NCBI GenBank assembly: GCA_946800325.1
Contig: OX326961.1
Location: forward strand, 52,282,793-52,346,792
Direction: 5' to 3'
DNA from: Luzula sylvatica
Taxonomy: Eukaryota; Streptophyta; Magnoliopsida; Poales; Juncaceae
Length of the DNA stretch: 64,000 bases
Shown here: one piece after another, positions 35,891 to 49,117 of the stretch
Position numbering within the stretch: position 1 is the stretch's first letter
Layout of the letters: every line of letters starts with the position of its first letter
Made by a program: the position numbers and the translations under genes
The notes under the pieces: model-generated
Seen by the model: the letters and a program-made list of their open reading frames with translations, nothing else
What the model was told of the DNA's origin: nothing
Databases searched by the model: none

Positions 35891-35895
<5 letters not shown>
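35010..35895 (-). CDS. U1-type/CCCH zinc-finger protein, U11/U12-20K-like, copy 2 (intact)
   Basis: Five exons: 35895-35772, 35705-35629, 35472-35394, 35304-35230 and 35122-35010, with exon lengths 124, 77, 79, 75 and 113, identical to copy 1. All splice sites are GT...AG and the product is 155 residues. Both zinc fingers are complete (U1-type C6, C9, H23, H29; CCCH with CX8CX5CX3H). It differs from copy 1 by a handful of residues, for example GRMAKAVCQ instead of GSTTKPVCQ before the CCCH finger and NWDN for NWGN in the tail. At this position copies 2 and 3 agree, so copy 2 is probably closer to the ancestral form. A long CT run abuts the start codon. The role in minor-spliceosome RNA binding is inferred from the family. 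Confidence 0.85.

Positions 35896-35928
<33 letters not shown>
35896..35928. repeat. (CT)n run directly upstream of zinc-finger copy 2 ATG
   Basis: 33 bp of CT repeat, GA on the coding strand, immediately before the start codon. Copy 1 has only seven bases and copy 3 about 31. GA runs in plant 5' leaders can bind BPC-type GAGA factors. Confidence 0.85.
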
Positions 35929-35930
<2 letters not shown>

Positions 35931-38079
35931 GATTGATGGAAGTGTAATTTGAGTTTTTAGTTACGGATCCCGGATCAGTATGATAGATTTAGATTCATAG
36001 TGGGCATTTGGGTTAGCAATTTAATTATTTGGGTCCATAGTAACATTTAGTAACCCTAAATATTTAAAACTATCATTTTGGTTTACACGTACAATCTATA
36101 AATTAAGCAAATTAACCGATTTATAACTACAGGATGTTCGATTCATGTTTTGAATTAAAAATTAAAAATTAATAATTAATATTCCTGGAAGTTTATCCTA
36201 GTTTGTTGTATTATCAGTATTATGTTTGTAGTTGTACAAATAATTTCATTTAAGATGTTTCAGATCATATTTCATTATAATTTAGATTTAGATTTTTATT
36301 TTTAAGGGTATTTTTTCTTTTTGAATATTAAATGATAAAAATAAAGGTGTTTATTATATACAAAATTACAAATATACAATGTTCAATAAATAAAGGTGTT
36401 TTAAATAGAGTTGTTGCAGTTCCTATTATTTAATTGATTGATATATAATAATATCTTGTTTATTCAAATAAAAATGTACGCATCGATCAAACATAATAAT
36501 TACAATATGAGCTATATAATACGTGGGATGAATTTAGCAAAATTATATCGGATATTTGAGGATAATCAAAAGAACATGCGAAATAACTTATTGTATGAAC
36601 TTGAGCATTTGAGATTCGGGATTTACATTTACAGATCATGAAAAACTGGATTTTGGTAATTGATTATAGGATAGTTTATGTTGTTCATAAAGAGATTAGA
36701 TTAGGATTATATTTTAGTTTTATATGGAAAATAACCTAAAATATTGTATGAACATTAAACTATTAATGAAAATAATAGAAGTATGACTTAAGAGTCTACT
36801 CTATTTTCACTCAAAAAAAATGAACTTGAGCATTTTATTTTGTTTAGAAGGTCGGATATACCTTTCAAGTATTTTATTTGTAAATAAATAAATATAGTGT
36901 TATTTTGTGCGAAGAAGTAATATGAAGAATGTGAGATTGGACCTATGGAAAATTACTTCTCTTTATATTCTTGTTACATCTTGTAATTCTAAATAGTTCG
37001 ACGTTCCAATGAAATTTTGTGGACTTCGCCGAAATATTTATTTATATTAACATTAAAATAAGAAAATATCATATCAATTGATTGTCAAGTCATAAGTTAA
37101 AATTACCTTAAATACTCATTCATATTTAGCGAAAATACATATTTCATATTTAACCTATCATTCAATCATAAATACACTTGAAAAATTACCTTAAATACTT
37201 ATTAATTAATAATTAATCAGAATAGCATTGAAAATGAATCTATCACAAGAAAAAGAGTGTGATAGAACTTCCCAAGTTGAAATATCCAAATCATTAATTA
37301 AAATATCAAACCATTAAAATTAAGATTTAAAAATCATAACATGGTATAAAAAATTTTAGGGAAAAGTTATACGAGGGTATACATCACAAATCTTAAGATA
37401 AAGCAAACCGAAATACATTCAATTATATTTTATAATATATATTTATAATTTTTTTGATAAATAATACAAAATTTTATTTTCAAATTATAATGTTTCTTGC
37501 GGTTCAACCGATAAACCGAATAACATTCTATTTATTCGGTTCTATTTTATTTTAAATCGGTTTGGTATTACTATTATTTGGTTCGGTTTTAACCGAACCG
37601 AAACGACTGAAAGAATATTTTTAAATATTATTTCTAAAATAATCGTCATCCATATCTAAAAAAAGTCGTATTTCCATGAGTTTATCATAATATAATATTT
37701 TTGTTTAATAAAGTTGAAAGAACGGATGCATGCAAGCAACTATTATGATTCTATGAATAGAAAGAATAAAATGAGTTAATCAAACCTCATTAAAGAAGAA
37801 TATTCAAATTTATTTTTACAATATACTAAACGATACATTTGGCCCAACTAGTTTTAATCTTCAATTTTTTTTTTGAATATTCTTCAATTTCCTGATAGTA
37901 AATATAATCTTCAAAAAAACACGAAATTAGAGAGTAAATTTAGAGAAATTCATTATTTTAATAATAGCAAGGATAAATTTAATCTTCAAAAAAGAAGACG
38001 AAATTAGTCACAGCATAGATCCCATAGGCCATAGTCCCTTGAAGATTTAGCATCAAGGTCCTTTTAAAATGTAAAATTA
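35929..38079. other. Upstream flank of zinc-finger gene copy 2
   Basis: Collinear with the flank of copy 1. AT-rich, non-coding. A GGTTCGGTTTTAACCGAACC palindrome lies at about 37570-37595. Confidence 0.6.
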
Positions 38080-38082
38080 TAA

Positions 38083-39597
38083 GGGCATGTTTGCTAGGGC
38101 AGTTTTGTACAGTAGCAGGAAACTGGTAGTAGCAGGAAACCAATATATGAATATCAGGAAACTATGATAGCAGGAAAATACAAAAACTATGAGTGTCGGA
38201 TGTTCAAAAGGTGTTTGATGAAAAACATAGGATTAGATATAGCAAATGAATAAAATATATTAAAATTGTATTATTTCTTATGCAATTAATATTTCAAAAC
38301 TAACCATTAATTAATTTCCAATTAATTATGAAAAGATTGTTTTAATTATACAACTCAATAAAATTCAAAACCTATATAATTCTATTAATTCAACACAATT
38401 TAAATATTAATCAAGATCAATTCAAATAAAAATAACACACCTACGGAACCCGATAATCATGTCGAATTATTATTAGAGCATGGTTTTATTTATATCAAGT
38501 TAATAAAATTCAAAACCAATATAATTTTATTAATCCGATACTATTAAAAATATTAAATAACATCAATTCAAATACCAAATAATACATCTCAAATAATATT
38601 GTTTCGCTTCGGCGTGAAAGGAATGCGTGGAAGCATCTCGAATAACATCAATTCAATTCAAGTACCAAATAACATAACCACGTTATTCATCTAATTTCCA
38701 TATGGCTGAATAACCAAAGAAATTGTTTCACTTCAGCTTGAAAGGAAGAATTGAGTTATGTCACTCTTTGGATGTTTTGCTTCAGCGTGCTCCCTGCATT
38801 TTAACTATGATGCATTGCGGATAAATGTCTGCACACAAATTGGAAAAAGGAAATATGATGATTAAGAGAGATTGATCAAGCATTTACAAATTAATCTTAA
38901 GAAAATGACTAATTTATTAATGAAAAAGAAAAACACTAAATTATCACATTTCTCAATCGTCTGAGTTGACTAATTTTGCACTTTAGTCGCTGATTTTCAA
39001 AAAAATCTTGATTTATCTATCAGTCCCATATGAATCATGAATATACAATTAGAAATTGAGATCTATTTTTTTATTAATAAATTGAGAACTCTGCAGTGTT
39101 GAAATATATTTGATATGAACTAGGTCTCGATTTCATGAAAAAAAACAAATTTTCAGAATATCAGCAAAAAAAAATTACCAGGGTGTTCATCGGCTCTAAT
39201 CGCCTGCAATGACCATTGAAGTATCCACAAGCTCTTCCTTCAATCGCCGTTTCATCTCACCATCCTAATTCTTGTCAACGAAATTCGTCCTGAGTGAGAA
39301 GAACATGTGAAAGAGAAAAAAGAAAAAGAAAATAGGAACGTGGAGAAGGGAAAATAAGTGTAAGAGATAAAGGAAAATATGTGTAAGAGACCCACGTGAT
39401 TTGTTCTCTCTCAAAATATTCAGTTGGAGGTCAGTTTCTCCAAACCTGGTTTTTCATATGATTTTGGTTATATTCCTAGTTTAGTGCTCTTAAAACTACA
39501 CATCCTAGTACATCACCGAACACCCAAAAAATAAATCTGCAAATTCGATGGATTCCTACGTAAATCATGCACCAAAACTGCATGTCCGAACAGGGCC
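38083..39597. mobile_element. PIF/Harbinger-like non-autonomous element
   Basis: The ends GGGCATGTTTG and, reverse-complemented, GGCCCTGTTCG share an internal GCAGTTTTG and are flanked by TAA (38080-38082, 39598-39600). Module 3 at about 55805-55825 has the uninterrupted sequence, which confirms a 1515-bp insertion. No transposase frame is seen. Confidence 0.75.
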
Positions 39598-40547
39598 TAA
39601 AACTATACCAATTCTTATTTAATTGACCTTGCCGTACGTCCCAGAAAGTTTGGGAAATTCAATGATACTCTCATTCTTTTTTACTTTAATTGAGAATTTT
39701 GAGGTATATTTGCACAAAAACACCTGCATTGTACTGCTATTGCAAATAAATAAAAAATAAAAAGAATAAAAAAGCTGGAAAAAGGCCCCTCCCTATATTC
39801 TTGAGAAATACATGAAATAGCATTTATAACCCCCATTGACTTATTTTGAGTTAACACTTTAGTTATACGGTAATTTTGGTTGCATAATTACCCTTAAAAA
39901 CTGGAAAAAGTCCCCCATATTCTTAAATTTTTCTTCTGGAGCGCACTCTATTTTTCTCTAAAATAATTATCATATCTTTCTACTCCAAAATGTGAAATAT
40001 CATAATATCACTATAAAATATGCAAAATATCACTAATACCCCCTCATTCCTTAATTTTTCAAAACCATTGCCTAAAGTATCCTTCTTTTGCCACTTAATG
40101 ATATATAAATTAGAATAACGGATAATGAAACAAAAATAAAGTAGGGGTATATATGGCATTTTTTGATGTTTTCTGTGTGTACACTTTATATTTCCTATAT
40201 TTTTGTAGGGTCATTCTTGATATTTTCTGTTTTACATGGGTATGCGTGAAATTTGGAGAATTCAAAATTCACAAACCATGAAATTGTCCCTTTTGTTGAG
40301 GAGCAATTTCATATTATCCTTCCAAAACTGAAATTTCATATTTTGTTTCCTAAAATGCAACTTTGTCAAATTTACCCAAATATTTAACAGTATTTGATAT
40401 TAATAGTATTTTTGAAACAAATGTAACCGTATTTGATATCACCAAAAAATATATTATCACATCATCAAAAAGATTTTGCATGAAGGTCCCTGTGAAAAGC
40501 AAAATTATAAAACTATACCAATTCTTATTTAAATGACCTGCTGTATC

Positions 40548-41146
40548 TAGGGGTGTCAACGGTTCGGATCCGGTTCGGATAGTGGTCATACCAGATCCAT
40601 ATCCATATTTTTTTTCGGATACGGATCCGGATACGGAATTATCCGGATCCCGATACGGTTCGGATAATAAACGGATACGGATACGGTTCTCTTTCGGATA
40701 TTAAAACGGATACTATGTTATCATAACATAACTTACTTTTTAGCTATAAATATATATAATTTGTGACATAAACGATAAATTTTATTATATTTAAACGTAA
40801 TTTTACGATTGTGAGTTTAAATCACTCACAAATCATTAATTTGCATATGATTTTTCAACTAATATCAAATATAATACATAAAAATAATATATAATATGCG
40901 TATCCGGATCCGGTTCCGGATACTCGAATCTGGTTCCGAGTATTCGGATCCTAAAATACTCGGATCCGGAACACGGATCCGGTCCCCGCACCAAAACCGA
41001 ATATCGAATCCGGTTCCGGATCCTAAAATTAGCAACCAGATCCATATCCGGATCCACTCGGATTCGGATATTTTTTTCGAATCCGGATATTTCGTCGGAT
41101 ACGGTTCGGGTCGGTTCGGGCAATATCCACACCATTGACATCCCTA
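40548..41146. mobile_element. hAT-type MITE with TAGGGGTGTCAA ends
   Basis: 599 bp between TAGGGGTGTCAA and TTGACATCCCTA, flanked by the 8-bp duplication GCTGTATC (40540-40547, 41147-41154). The empty site is seen in module 3 at about 56518. The interior is dominated by GGATCCGGTTCGGAT-like words, which create long chance frames on both strands. Confidence 0.9.
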
Positions 41147-41468
41147 GCTGTATCCCATGGAAATTCAATAGTAGTCCCATTTTATATCACATGGAAATTT
41201 TGAGATATATTTGAGCAAAAACCCCTGCATTGTACTGATATAGGAATATTGCAAAAAAGCCCTTGGAAGAAAGCCACAATATTCTTGAGAAATTCAAGAA
41301 ATAGCTTTTACAACTGCAATATGACAAATATTACTGCAAAATATGAGAAATATCACAAATGCCCCTCATTTCCTAATTTTTAAAGAAATGCCGCTCTTAC
41401 AATTAGGATAAATGCAAGGATACTAATCCCCATGAACATGACATTTTGCAATAAGGTCCCTGTGTAAA

Positions 41469-41743
41469 CAGGGGCGGATCCAGAACAAATATATAGGGGG
41501 GGCCGAATTAAAAAAAAATTCATAATATGCAGCCTGATGATTTCAAACTCAAGACCTCACACTTTCTAAACACATATTTTACCACTACACTATCTTAATA
41601 TTTGTGAAATATATACAAATTTATCATAATTATTACTTCGAAACCAACGAAATCACCTTCATTCTTCACTAAATTTTTCGTTTTCGATTTCATGGGGGGG
41701 CCCGGGCCTCCCGCTCGCCCCCCCCCCCCCGGATCCGCCCCTG
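41469..41743. mobile_element. hAT MITE with CAGGGGCGGA ends
   Basis: 275 bp, ends CAGGGGCGGATCC and its complement, target duplication TGTGTAAA (41461-41468, 41744-41751). Empty sites occur at about 21485 and 56818. The ends match those of the hAT element at 27456, a candidate source family. It holds a long C run near 41719-41731. Confidence 0.9.
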
Positions 41744-42238
41744 TGTGTAAAGCGAAAATTTGAAATTCGTACTAATCCTTATAAATTGAGATTTGGCAAA
41801 GAAGTCCCTGTTTAAAATAAAACTGATCATAATTAATCATAAATTATTTTTTGTGAAATTTTCTTAAAGGCCTCAGCTTTATTTGAGTTATATTTTTCAT
41901 ATGAAATATGCAAAAAGACCTGTATAAAGCAAAACCGATCATAATTAACCAGACATTACTTTTAGTGAAATATTCAAAAAGGTCCCTGCTTTATTCGAGT
42001 TATTCTTTTATTTTTGGAAATATACAAATTGCAACACGATAATTACCCAGAATTCATTGTAATTATTAAAAAAAACAAAATTTTGTATAAATTAACCAGA
42101 TATTACTTTTTTACAATCTTGCTTCCTAGTAAACAAAAGATAATAAAACTCACACAAAATACTACATCAACACAAACGACAAACCATTCGAAAGCTAAAC
42201 CTCCTCAACTACACCATTTTCCTTTCTACTCTGACAAA

Positions 42239-42990
42239 TTAATTCGTATGCATTCCGAACAGGACACCCGAAAACCTCGCTCCTCCATCAATTCGAAAAA
42301 AATTCTGAACCATTTTCTGGTACACGTGCCAGGTCAGCAAACTGTCAGACCCGGCTTGGTGACTCATCCCAATTCTCTCCACATTCAACGCAGCCCCCAC
42401 TTTCTCGAGCCCACCATATAGATTTTCTCAGAACTTCATCATGTACTTCAAATCGAGTATGTTCTTACCGAAATACACCTCGAGAAGCGTGGAAAATCCC
42501 TCGATCGAATCTGGTAACCCACTCGGCACCACTATTTTCATGAGATATGCGAAGTCTGCGGATCCATGGAAAGTGATCCACGTCAGGTTTTTATTCGCGA
42601 GCAAACCTGATGCCGTCCACATCAGATTTGCGAAATGGCGCGTGTCGATGCCCCAAATGCGGTTCTGACGAAAGCCGATTCCTTGAGCGTGTAGCAACTT
42701 GATGGATTCGATCGCGCACAGATCTCGAAGCACGTCGAAGTCGCAGAAATTGAATTCCCATGTAATGGAAATCATGGTTTTTGGGTCGGAGAGAGTTAAT
42801 CCGATTTGGATTATTTTGATGTTCTTTTTCAAAATGGAATACCGTTCTTCCGGCGACATGTTCCGAGGATGCGTGTCAGACTTGTAGACCACTCCGAGAC
42901 GAATCGGCAATGTCGAGAATAATGTCGAATCAAGGAGAACTCATAATCCGCGTTGAATCTCCATACTGGACGAATCTGAACCGTCACCAT
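42239..42990 (-). pseudogene. CAF1: CAF1-type deadenylase, copy 2 (broken)
   Basis: The gene is complete in outline from an ATG at 42988-42990 to TAA at 42239-42241. A 19-bp deletion at 42896/42897 removes the DTEFPG segment with the first two catalytic acidic residues and shifts the frame. A 9-bp in-frame deletion near 42819 removes three codons after KKN, and TGC is changed to TGA at 42428-42430. The central part still reads 160 codons including SITWEFNF and TFHGSADFAYL. It cannot make an active exonuclease. The lesions differ from those of copy 1, so the two copies decayed independently. Confidence 0.9.
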
Positions 42991-44356
42991 TTTCTCTTCT
43001 TCTTTTTTTGGATTTTCTGTTTTTTATATCTTTTAGTATTTTCTGAGTTTATTCAATCACTGAACTAGTTGTGTATATATAATGTAAAGAGTTAGAGAGA
43101 GAAGAGGGTGTAATTTCCTGTTTTAACATTATTTCTATGTTTAGAGAATCTTAGTATTTACTATTTCCTTATATAGTATATATACACAGAAATAATGTTA
43201 AAAAGAGAAATTGGAGTAATTAAGTATTTCCTTACATAATATAATGCAATACGAGAATAGGCAAATTGCCTTATATAAAAATGCATAAATAAATAAATCA
43301 GTCATGACTCATGAGCAAATAATATAGTAAAAAAACAATTACACCGATTTATCGTTTTAAATTGGGTGTATTATATCCATTTGCAAAGCAATCACTAAGA
43401 TATACATTTTATGACATTTTGAGGTTTTGTAAGGATATACATGAAAATCGGCCTAAACAGAACTGGGCATTTAATTTCTTTTTATTTTGGACATCAACGA
43501 ATTGTAAATGTTATTTCTTGAATTCCTCGAGAATATAGTGGCCTTTTTCCAGGGGCTTTTTTGGAATATCAGTACAATGCAGGGGCTTTTATGCAAATAT
43601 AAATTTCTATCAAAGTAGAAAAAGATTGGACTGCCATTTTGTCAAGAGTATTCGAGCTGTTGAAGAAGACGAGTATCTCTCCGTTTCTATGTACACTGGA
43701 GAAGATTAAAGGGTTCGTTATAACGGTCGACATCTCCAGTTCACAGAGTTATCGAAGGGTTCCATTTCTTTCACTAAAATCACCAACAAATTCATTTACG
43801 ATACTCTACTCATTATCGCCAACTCATCTCCCTTTTACACTTTTTTGATATACTGCCTAATTTTTTCAAACCCGTTAACCCGATTAGAGTACTATTATTC
43901 ACATTAACCCCTCTTCTTTTCTAAATCTTTCTTTCCTCCCCTACTCTTTTCCCAACTACCCACTTAATAATTTGTTCAGGACCCTCAACCATATGATCAA
44001 AATAAATCCCTTTCTGATTCTACTTCAGTTGATCAAAACAAATCCCTTTCTTAATAATTTGTTAAAGTTTACTTAAATATATATTTAATTATATTACAAT
44101 ATTATTAAATAATACATATATATTTAATGGATTAGAACATACTGCATCAATTTTATGTTTACCTCGTATTTAATTTGAAATGTACAAGAAATGAAAATAG
44201 TTAACTGATAAATTTGAGGCCGATTTTGTAAAAACAAATAATTTAATGAAGTATAAATATATAAAAAAAAATTGTTAATTTTATTTTTTGATGTTAAAAT
44301 AATGTTTCAAATAAATATTAAAATTCTAATTTTGCGCATATATATTATTAGTATTA

Positions 44357-44397
<41 letters not shown>

Positions 44398-45120
44398 ATC
44401 AATTTATATCTTTTTGCGACGTGCATTTTGAGTCCATAGTGTTATCACAATTAGAGAAATACCGTCAAAATAAAAATATAAAAAAAAAACAAATTGTCAT
44501 GTATCATGTTTCTATTAATGACGTGTATATGAATTGCACATGCATATAGTGCATTCGTATACTAATAGATAACATTTTAGATATTAAATGAATAAACAGA
44601 ACAAGTTTAACATATATAAAGTTTCAAAATATTTAACTTCACACATATCTTTGCTTTAATTAGTTATTCCATGTATTTATTTTACTCTTAATTGTCAACC
44701 TATTAATTGATATGCTTGTTCTATTTGTTTAAATATTAGTTGGTAATAGATAAAGAAAAAAGACGACATAGAATAAGAAAGAAAACACTAGTATGAATAT
44801 AAAAATGGATGTAACTATAATAACCGAGCAATAATAAAGACGAAAAAATAATTATATAATATTTAGTATGTTATTAATTTTTTGTATTGTAACTTCTCTT
44901 TTGACATTGCACTCACCGTCTATTATATAAAGGATATAGTGATTATTGTATTGTGTCGTTCGGGATTTTATTTTCTTCCCTCTTTCTTCTTGTTTGTGCT
45001 TAATTTTAAACAAACACAACGTTTATGTCAACCCGGCATTATTTAACACAACACACCAAAAATTGATACATTAATTTTATAATTTTCAACCAGAACCAAC
45101 AAAACACGACACAACATACA
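42991..45120. repeat. Right part of module 2 between CAF1 and gag fragment
   Basis: CAF1 upstream flank with TATA-like GTGTATATATAATG near 43071-43084; then a block of about 250 bp (43600-43850) shared with 58960-59210; then spacer repeats also present at 46140-47130 and 61330-62150. A few gag codons appear at 43977-44060. No intact gene. Confidence 0.6.
44359..44392. repeat. (AT)n microsatellite
   Basis: 34 bp of uninterrupted AT repeat within the spacer repeat; the sister positions at about 46490 and 61660 are much shorter. Confidence 0.9.
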
Positions 45121-45366
45121 TTATTATTCACACATACCGTACCAATTAAACTCGACAAATTGAATTTCTTACTCTGGAAATCACAAATTCTTCCGGTTCT
45201 CCATGGGCATAACCTCATGTAATTTCTTGAGGACCCTCAACCATATGTTCAAAATAAATCCCTTTCTGATTCTACTTCAGTTGATTTTGGGGTGGCTTCT
45301 TAGCTCTCTCACATAATCTGCTCTTACTCAAGTTCTTCTGTCATGACCCGAGGACCTTTCTGTTAA
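45121..45366 (+). pseudogene. Copia-type gag N-terminal fragment, decayed
   Basis: The frame reads LLFTHTVPIKLDKLNFLLWKS and continues like the copies at 14817 and 59561. It has internal stops after HGHNLM and after DFGVAS, and ends at TAA after SVMTRGPFC. It is a fragment with no other retrotransposon domain. Confidence 0.6.
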
Positions 45367-45903
45367 ACAATAAACTTCGGGATTTATTTATAAATTTTGC
45401 AATTCCATAAAAGACGCCAAATGAACAGTAAGAGGAAGCGAACTAGAAGATTAAATGCAAATATAAGTCCACAACTCAAAGAATTGTTCAAATATTATTT
45501 TATTTTAATTATTATTTGATATTTGATAGGTGTTGTAACTGAATTTTATTTTGGTTGCTTCCAGTATCTCAACTAGTCATCTTTATGTTGATTGATCCCG
45601 AAGAGTCATTAGTTATTTATATAAAATGTTTTGATAAAAAATACACAATCGATTAGTTGTTTATATAGTAGTTTTCATATCTCCATGAGGGCATGCTTTC
45701 ATTATAACATCAAAACTAATTTAGTTTATTGAATGATCACACTTCGTATATGTGTAGAACATAATATTGGCATGGGAAGAACATACAAAACGTTACAAGT
45801 ACCAGAAACTTCATCGATTTGGCATGAGAAAGATATATCATACAAAACTTGCACAAATATATACTTCTTTAAAGTTCAACCAAAAAATATTGTGCCCACG
45901 CGT

Positions 45904-46030
45904 ATTGTTGCATGGATACGGATACGACAACGATACGTTTGGACTATTTTAATATAAAAAAAATTAACAGATTCGGCACGATACCTTTCTGATACGGCAG
46001 GGTACGATTTCGATACGGATGAACCATTAT
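45904..46030. mobile_element. Decayed end of the GGATACGG hAT MITE family
   Basis: Begins TTGTTGCATGGATACGG, close to the CTATGTTGCACGGATAC terminus of the MITEs at 2138 and 30328, and continues with ATACGG motifs. The opposite end is missing. A copy lies at 61064-61212. Confidence 0.5.
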
Positions 46031-47387
46031 TGTTTGTTTTTTTCCCAACATACAATTACTCCATATTTTTACTACTCGGTGACCTTTTACATATTATATT
46101 TTTCTATTCTTTTATTCGTAAAATAATATAATCAATAATATAACGTATTGATTTTTCTTAATAATTTGTTAAAATTAATTTAAATATATATTTAATTATA
46201 TTACAATATTACTAAATAATACATATATATTTAATGGATTAGAACATACTGCATCAATTTTATGTTTACCTCGCATTTAAATTGAAATGTATAAGAAATG
46301 AAAACAGTTAACTGATAAATTTGAGGCTGTTTTTGTAAAAATAATTTTTAAAAAATAAATAATTTAATGAAGTATAAATATATTAAAAAATATTTTTTTT
46401 GTTAATTTTATTTTTTGATGTCGAAATAATGTTTCAAATAAATATTAAAATTCTAATTTTACGCATATATATTATTAGTATTCTGATATTTCACATATAT
46501 ATTATTTGTATAACAATCAATTTATATATTTTTTCGACGTGCATTTTGAGTCCATAATGTTATCAAAATTAGAGAAACACCGTCAACATAAAAAATAAAA
46601 AAAAAACAAATTGTCATGTGTCATGTTTCTATTAATGACGTGCATATGGATTGCACATCCATAGAGTGCATTCATATACAGAACAAGTTTAACATATAAA
46701 AGTTTAAAAAATTAACTTCACACATATCTTTGTTTTAATTATTTATTTGATGCATTTATTTTACTCTTAATTGTCAACCTATTAATTGATGTGCTTGTTT
46801 TATTTGTTTAAATATTAATTGGTAATAGATAAAGAAAAAAGACTACATAGAATAAGAAAGAAAACACTATTATGAATATAACAATGGATGTCACTATAAT
46901 AACTGAGCAATAAAGATGAAAAAAGTAATTATAAGATATTTAGTATATTATTAATTTCTTGTATTGTAACTTCTTTTTTGACATTGCACTCATCGTCTAT
47001 TATATAAAGAATGTTGTGATTATTGTATTGTGTCGTTCATGAATAGAAGATTTTATTTTTTTCCCTTTTTCTTCTTTTTGTCCTTAATTTTAAACAAACA
47101 TAAAGTTTATGTGAACCCGACATTATTTAACACAAAACACCAAAAATTGATACATTGATTTTGTAATTTTCGACCGGAACCAACACAACACGGCGCAACT
47201 TACCTAATTAACAACAAAACAAGTTGTATATCCATACGATTTCATATATTACCGCAACCGGTACAGTCACACTTTGAGTTTGCGTAGCCCCGATCCAATG
47301 GATCCATAACCTTCCTGTCAGCACCACTTCTCTTCCTCCTACGGTAACTAATAATTCATGATAAAGCCGCATGGTAACTAATAAAAA

Positions 47388-47476
47388 TGCACTTCATTAA
47401 CGATTAATTGATATATACTTAAGTATGTATGAATTAACAATTCTTAATCAATACCACTTAATCGTTAATGAACTGT
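47388..47476. repeat. Imperfect palindrome around TTAACGATTAA
   Basis: CACTTCATTAACGATTAA at the left pairs with its near-complement at about 47458-47475 around an AT-rich loop. It could be the core of a small fold-back MITE. Confidence 0.5.
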
Positions 47477-47869
47477 ATTTTTGTTAATTGCTATGTTAAT
47501 TAATTGTTAATAGATGACATAAAAGATAATGGAGAAAATTTGAGGGACATAGTATAATTATCCTTATGGCATTCTGCAATGAGGGGATTTCTTCGTGCTT
47601 ATCCGTAAAAGAGCTCCGTACCGTGAGAAAATAGATGTTGAAGTCATTAAAGATTTTATCGAAGTCATTCGGGTTTTTAATTTACTCTTTTATGATATAT
47701 ATTTTCCTCTTCTGATAAATATCTAATAATCATTTGATTAATTTAATTTACAAGAATTGTTTCGGTTGAACTTTGTTTGATTTATGCAAAATCGGCTAAT
47801 AGATATTTTTCTATTTTTCTATTTACAAGAATTGTTACGTTTGCCCTGTAAACATTTGCATGACCGTCA

Positions 47870-47971
47870 CACATGGCACACGAGGTGTACCAAGGGAAGT
47901 ATGGACCAGAGACCAATTTTTGGAGTGCCGGAGTTATACAGTCTCCTCGGTTGGTAGCGTGCTTTCTTGCA
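47870..47971 (+). pseudogene. CDPK kinase-domain fragment (subdomains VIII-IX)
   Basis: Reads MAHEVYQGKYGPETNFWSAG followed by VIQ. This corresponds to the CDPK segment with APEV, GKYGPEAD and WSAGVI; P of APE is changed to H and D to N. It extends farther upstream than the three other CDPK fragments in the window, so it is the most complete copy of this exon. No kinase catalytic loop or EF hands are nearby, so it is a fragment. Confidence 0.7.
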
Positions 47972-49117
47972 TATTTTTACAGATTATTGTTGTAACCGAA
48001 ACAAAATTTTGGTTGCTTCCCATATCACAACTTTATGTTGATTGATTTCGAAGAGACATTAGTTAATTCATATAAACCTTTTTTTGTTAAAAAGAAAAAT
48101 ACAACAAATAGTTGTTTATATAGAAGTTTTCATATCTCCATGAGTGTATGCTTCATTATATCATCAAAACTAATTTAGTTTATTGAATGATCACACTTCA
48201 TACATGTGTAGAACATATTCACACAAAACGTTACAAGTACCAGAGACTTCATCGATTTGGCATTAGACATAACATCAATTTTTTCAATTGAAAATCATTT
48301 CCCTACACAATATTTCTCTCAAACCTATGCATATATTTTTTTTGTTTGGCAATTTATTTAATGAAATTTAGGAGTTCAAAGTAAATAATTAATAAAATAT
48401 AGATATATAACATTTGATTAAAAATAAATAATGAGATGGAATGTCGACGTGTACCATGAATTGTCTAATTTGTGGTCTAATTAGTACAAATAGTGTCTTA
48501 AATGCAAATAATTTAGTTGATAAAATAATTGGGGCAACTTGGTTAAAAAAAAAATTCAATGGAATATAAACATATAAAATGAATTTTGTAGTTGTTGTTT
48601 ACAATAAAATAGAAGACCTAAATTTAATACAAATTGTATACAAAATTAAAACAAGTTGATCCACAAAATATATGAATGATTTAATGAAGTATAGATATAT
48701 GGATTTTTTTAGTTGTTGTTTACATCAAATTAATATAAATCATGTATAAAACAAAAATAATTTATTTAATTAATTTTTGAGTTAATTTGGTCAAAAATAG
48801 ATAATTTAATGGACTAGAACATGTAACATAAATTTTCAGTTTACCTCAAATTTAATTTGAATTGCATTAGAAATAAAAACAGTTCATTAATAAGTTCGAG
48901 ACCCATTTTGTAAAGATACATAATTTAATGAAGTATAAATATATTACAAATATTACTAGTTAATTTTAGTTTTTTATGTTAAATATAATGTTTTCAAATA
49001 AATATTAAAATTCTAATTTCCGCACATATATATTACCAGTAAGTAACATTGTATTTGTTTTATGTTAAAGACAACGTTTTTAAGATATAGATTTTATGAT
49101 ACAAAACTTCAAAACAA
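47972..49117. repeat. Block R and spacer left of zinc-finger copy 3
   Basis: 48000-48260 is block R in direct orientation. The remainder is AT-rich and non-coding. Unlike modules 1 and 2, no inverted CAF1 3' arm is found on this side of the zinc-finger gene. Confidence 0.55.

Larger units (their letters stand above)
39598..42238. repeat. CAF1 3' flank, right arm of module 2 inverted repeat
   Basis: Collinear with 55820-57615 of module 3. Interrupted by two hAT MITEs (40548-41146, 41469-41743). 41440-41460 and 41755-42000 carry the degenerate 67-bp units. No gene. Confidence 0.7.
45367..47869. repeat. Block R and spacer repeats after module 2
   Basis: 45480-45810 is block R in direct orientation; 46140-47130 repeats 61330-62150 and 44050-45050. 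47130-47380 and 47480-47869 show no recognised gene. Confidence 0.6.

Noticed and set aside
40836..41180. 114-codon frame and its opposite-strand partner
   Set aside because: Both are made by GGATCCGG-type words of the hAT MITE and change with the repeat.
41701..41731. Long C run as a G-quadruplex or regulatory site
   Set aside because: It is the terminal part of the hAT MITE and may vary by sequencing or slippage; no further support.
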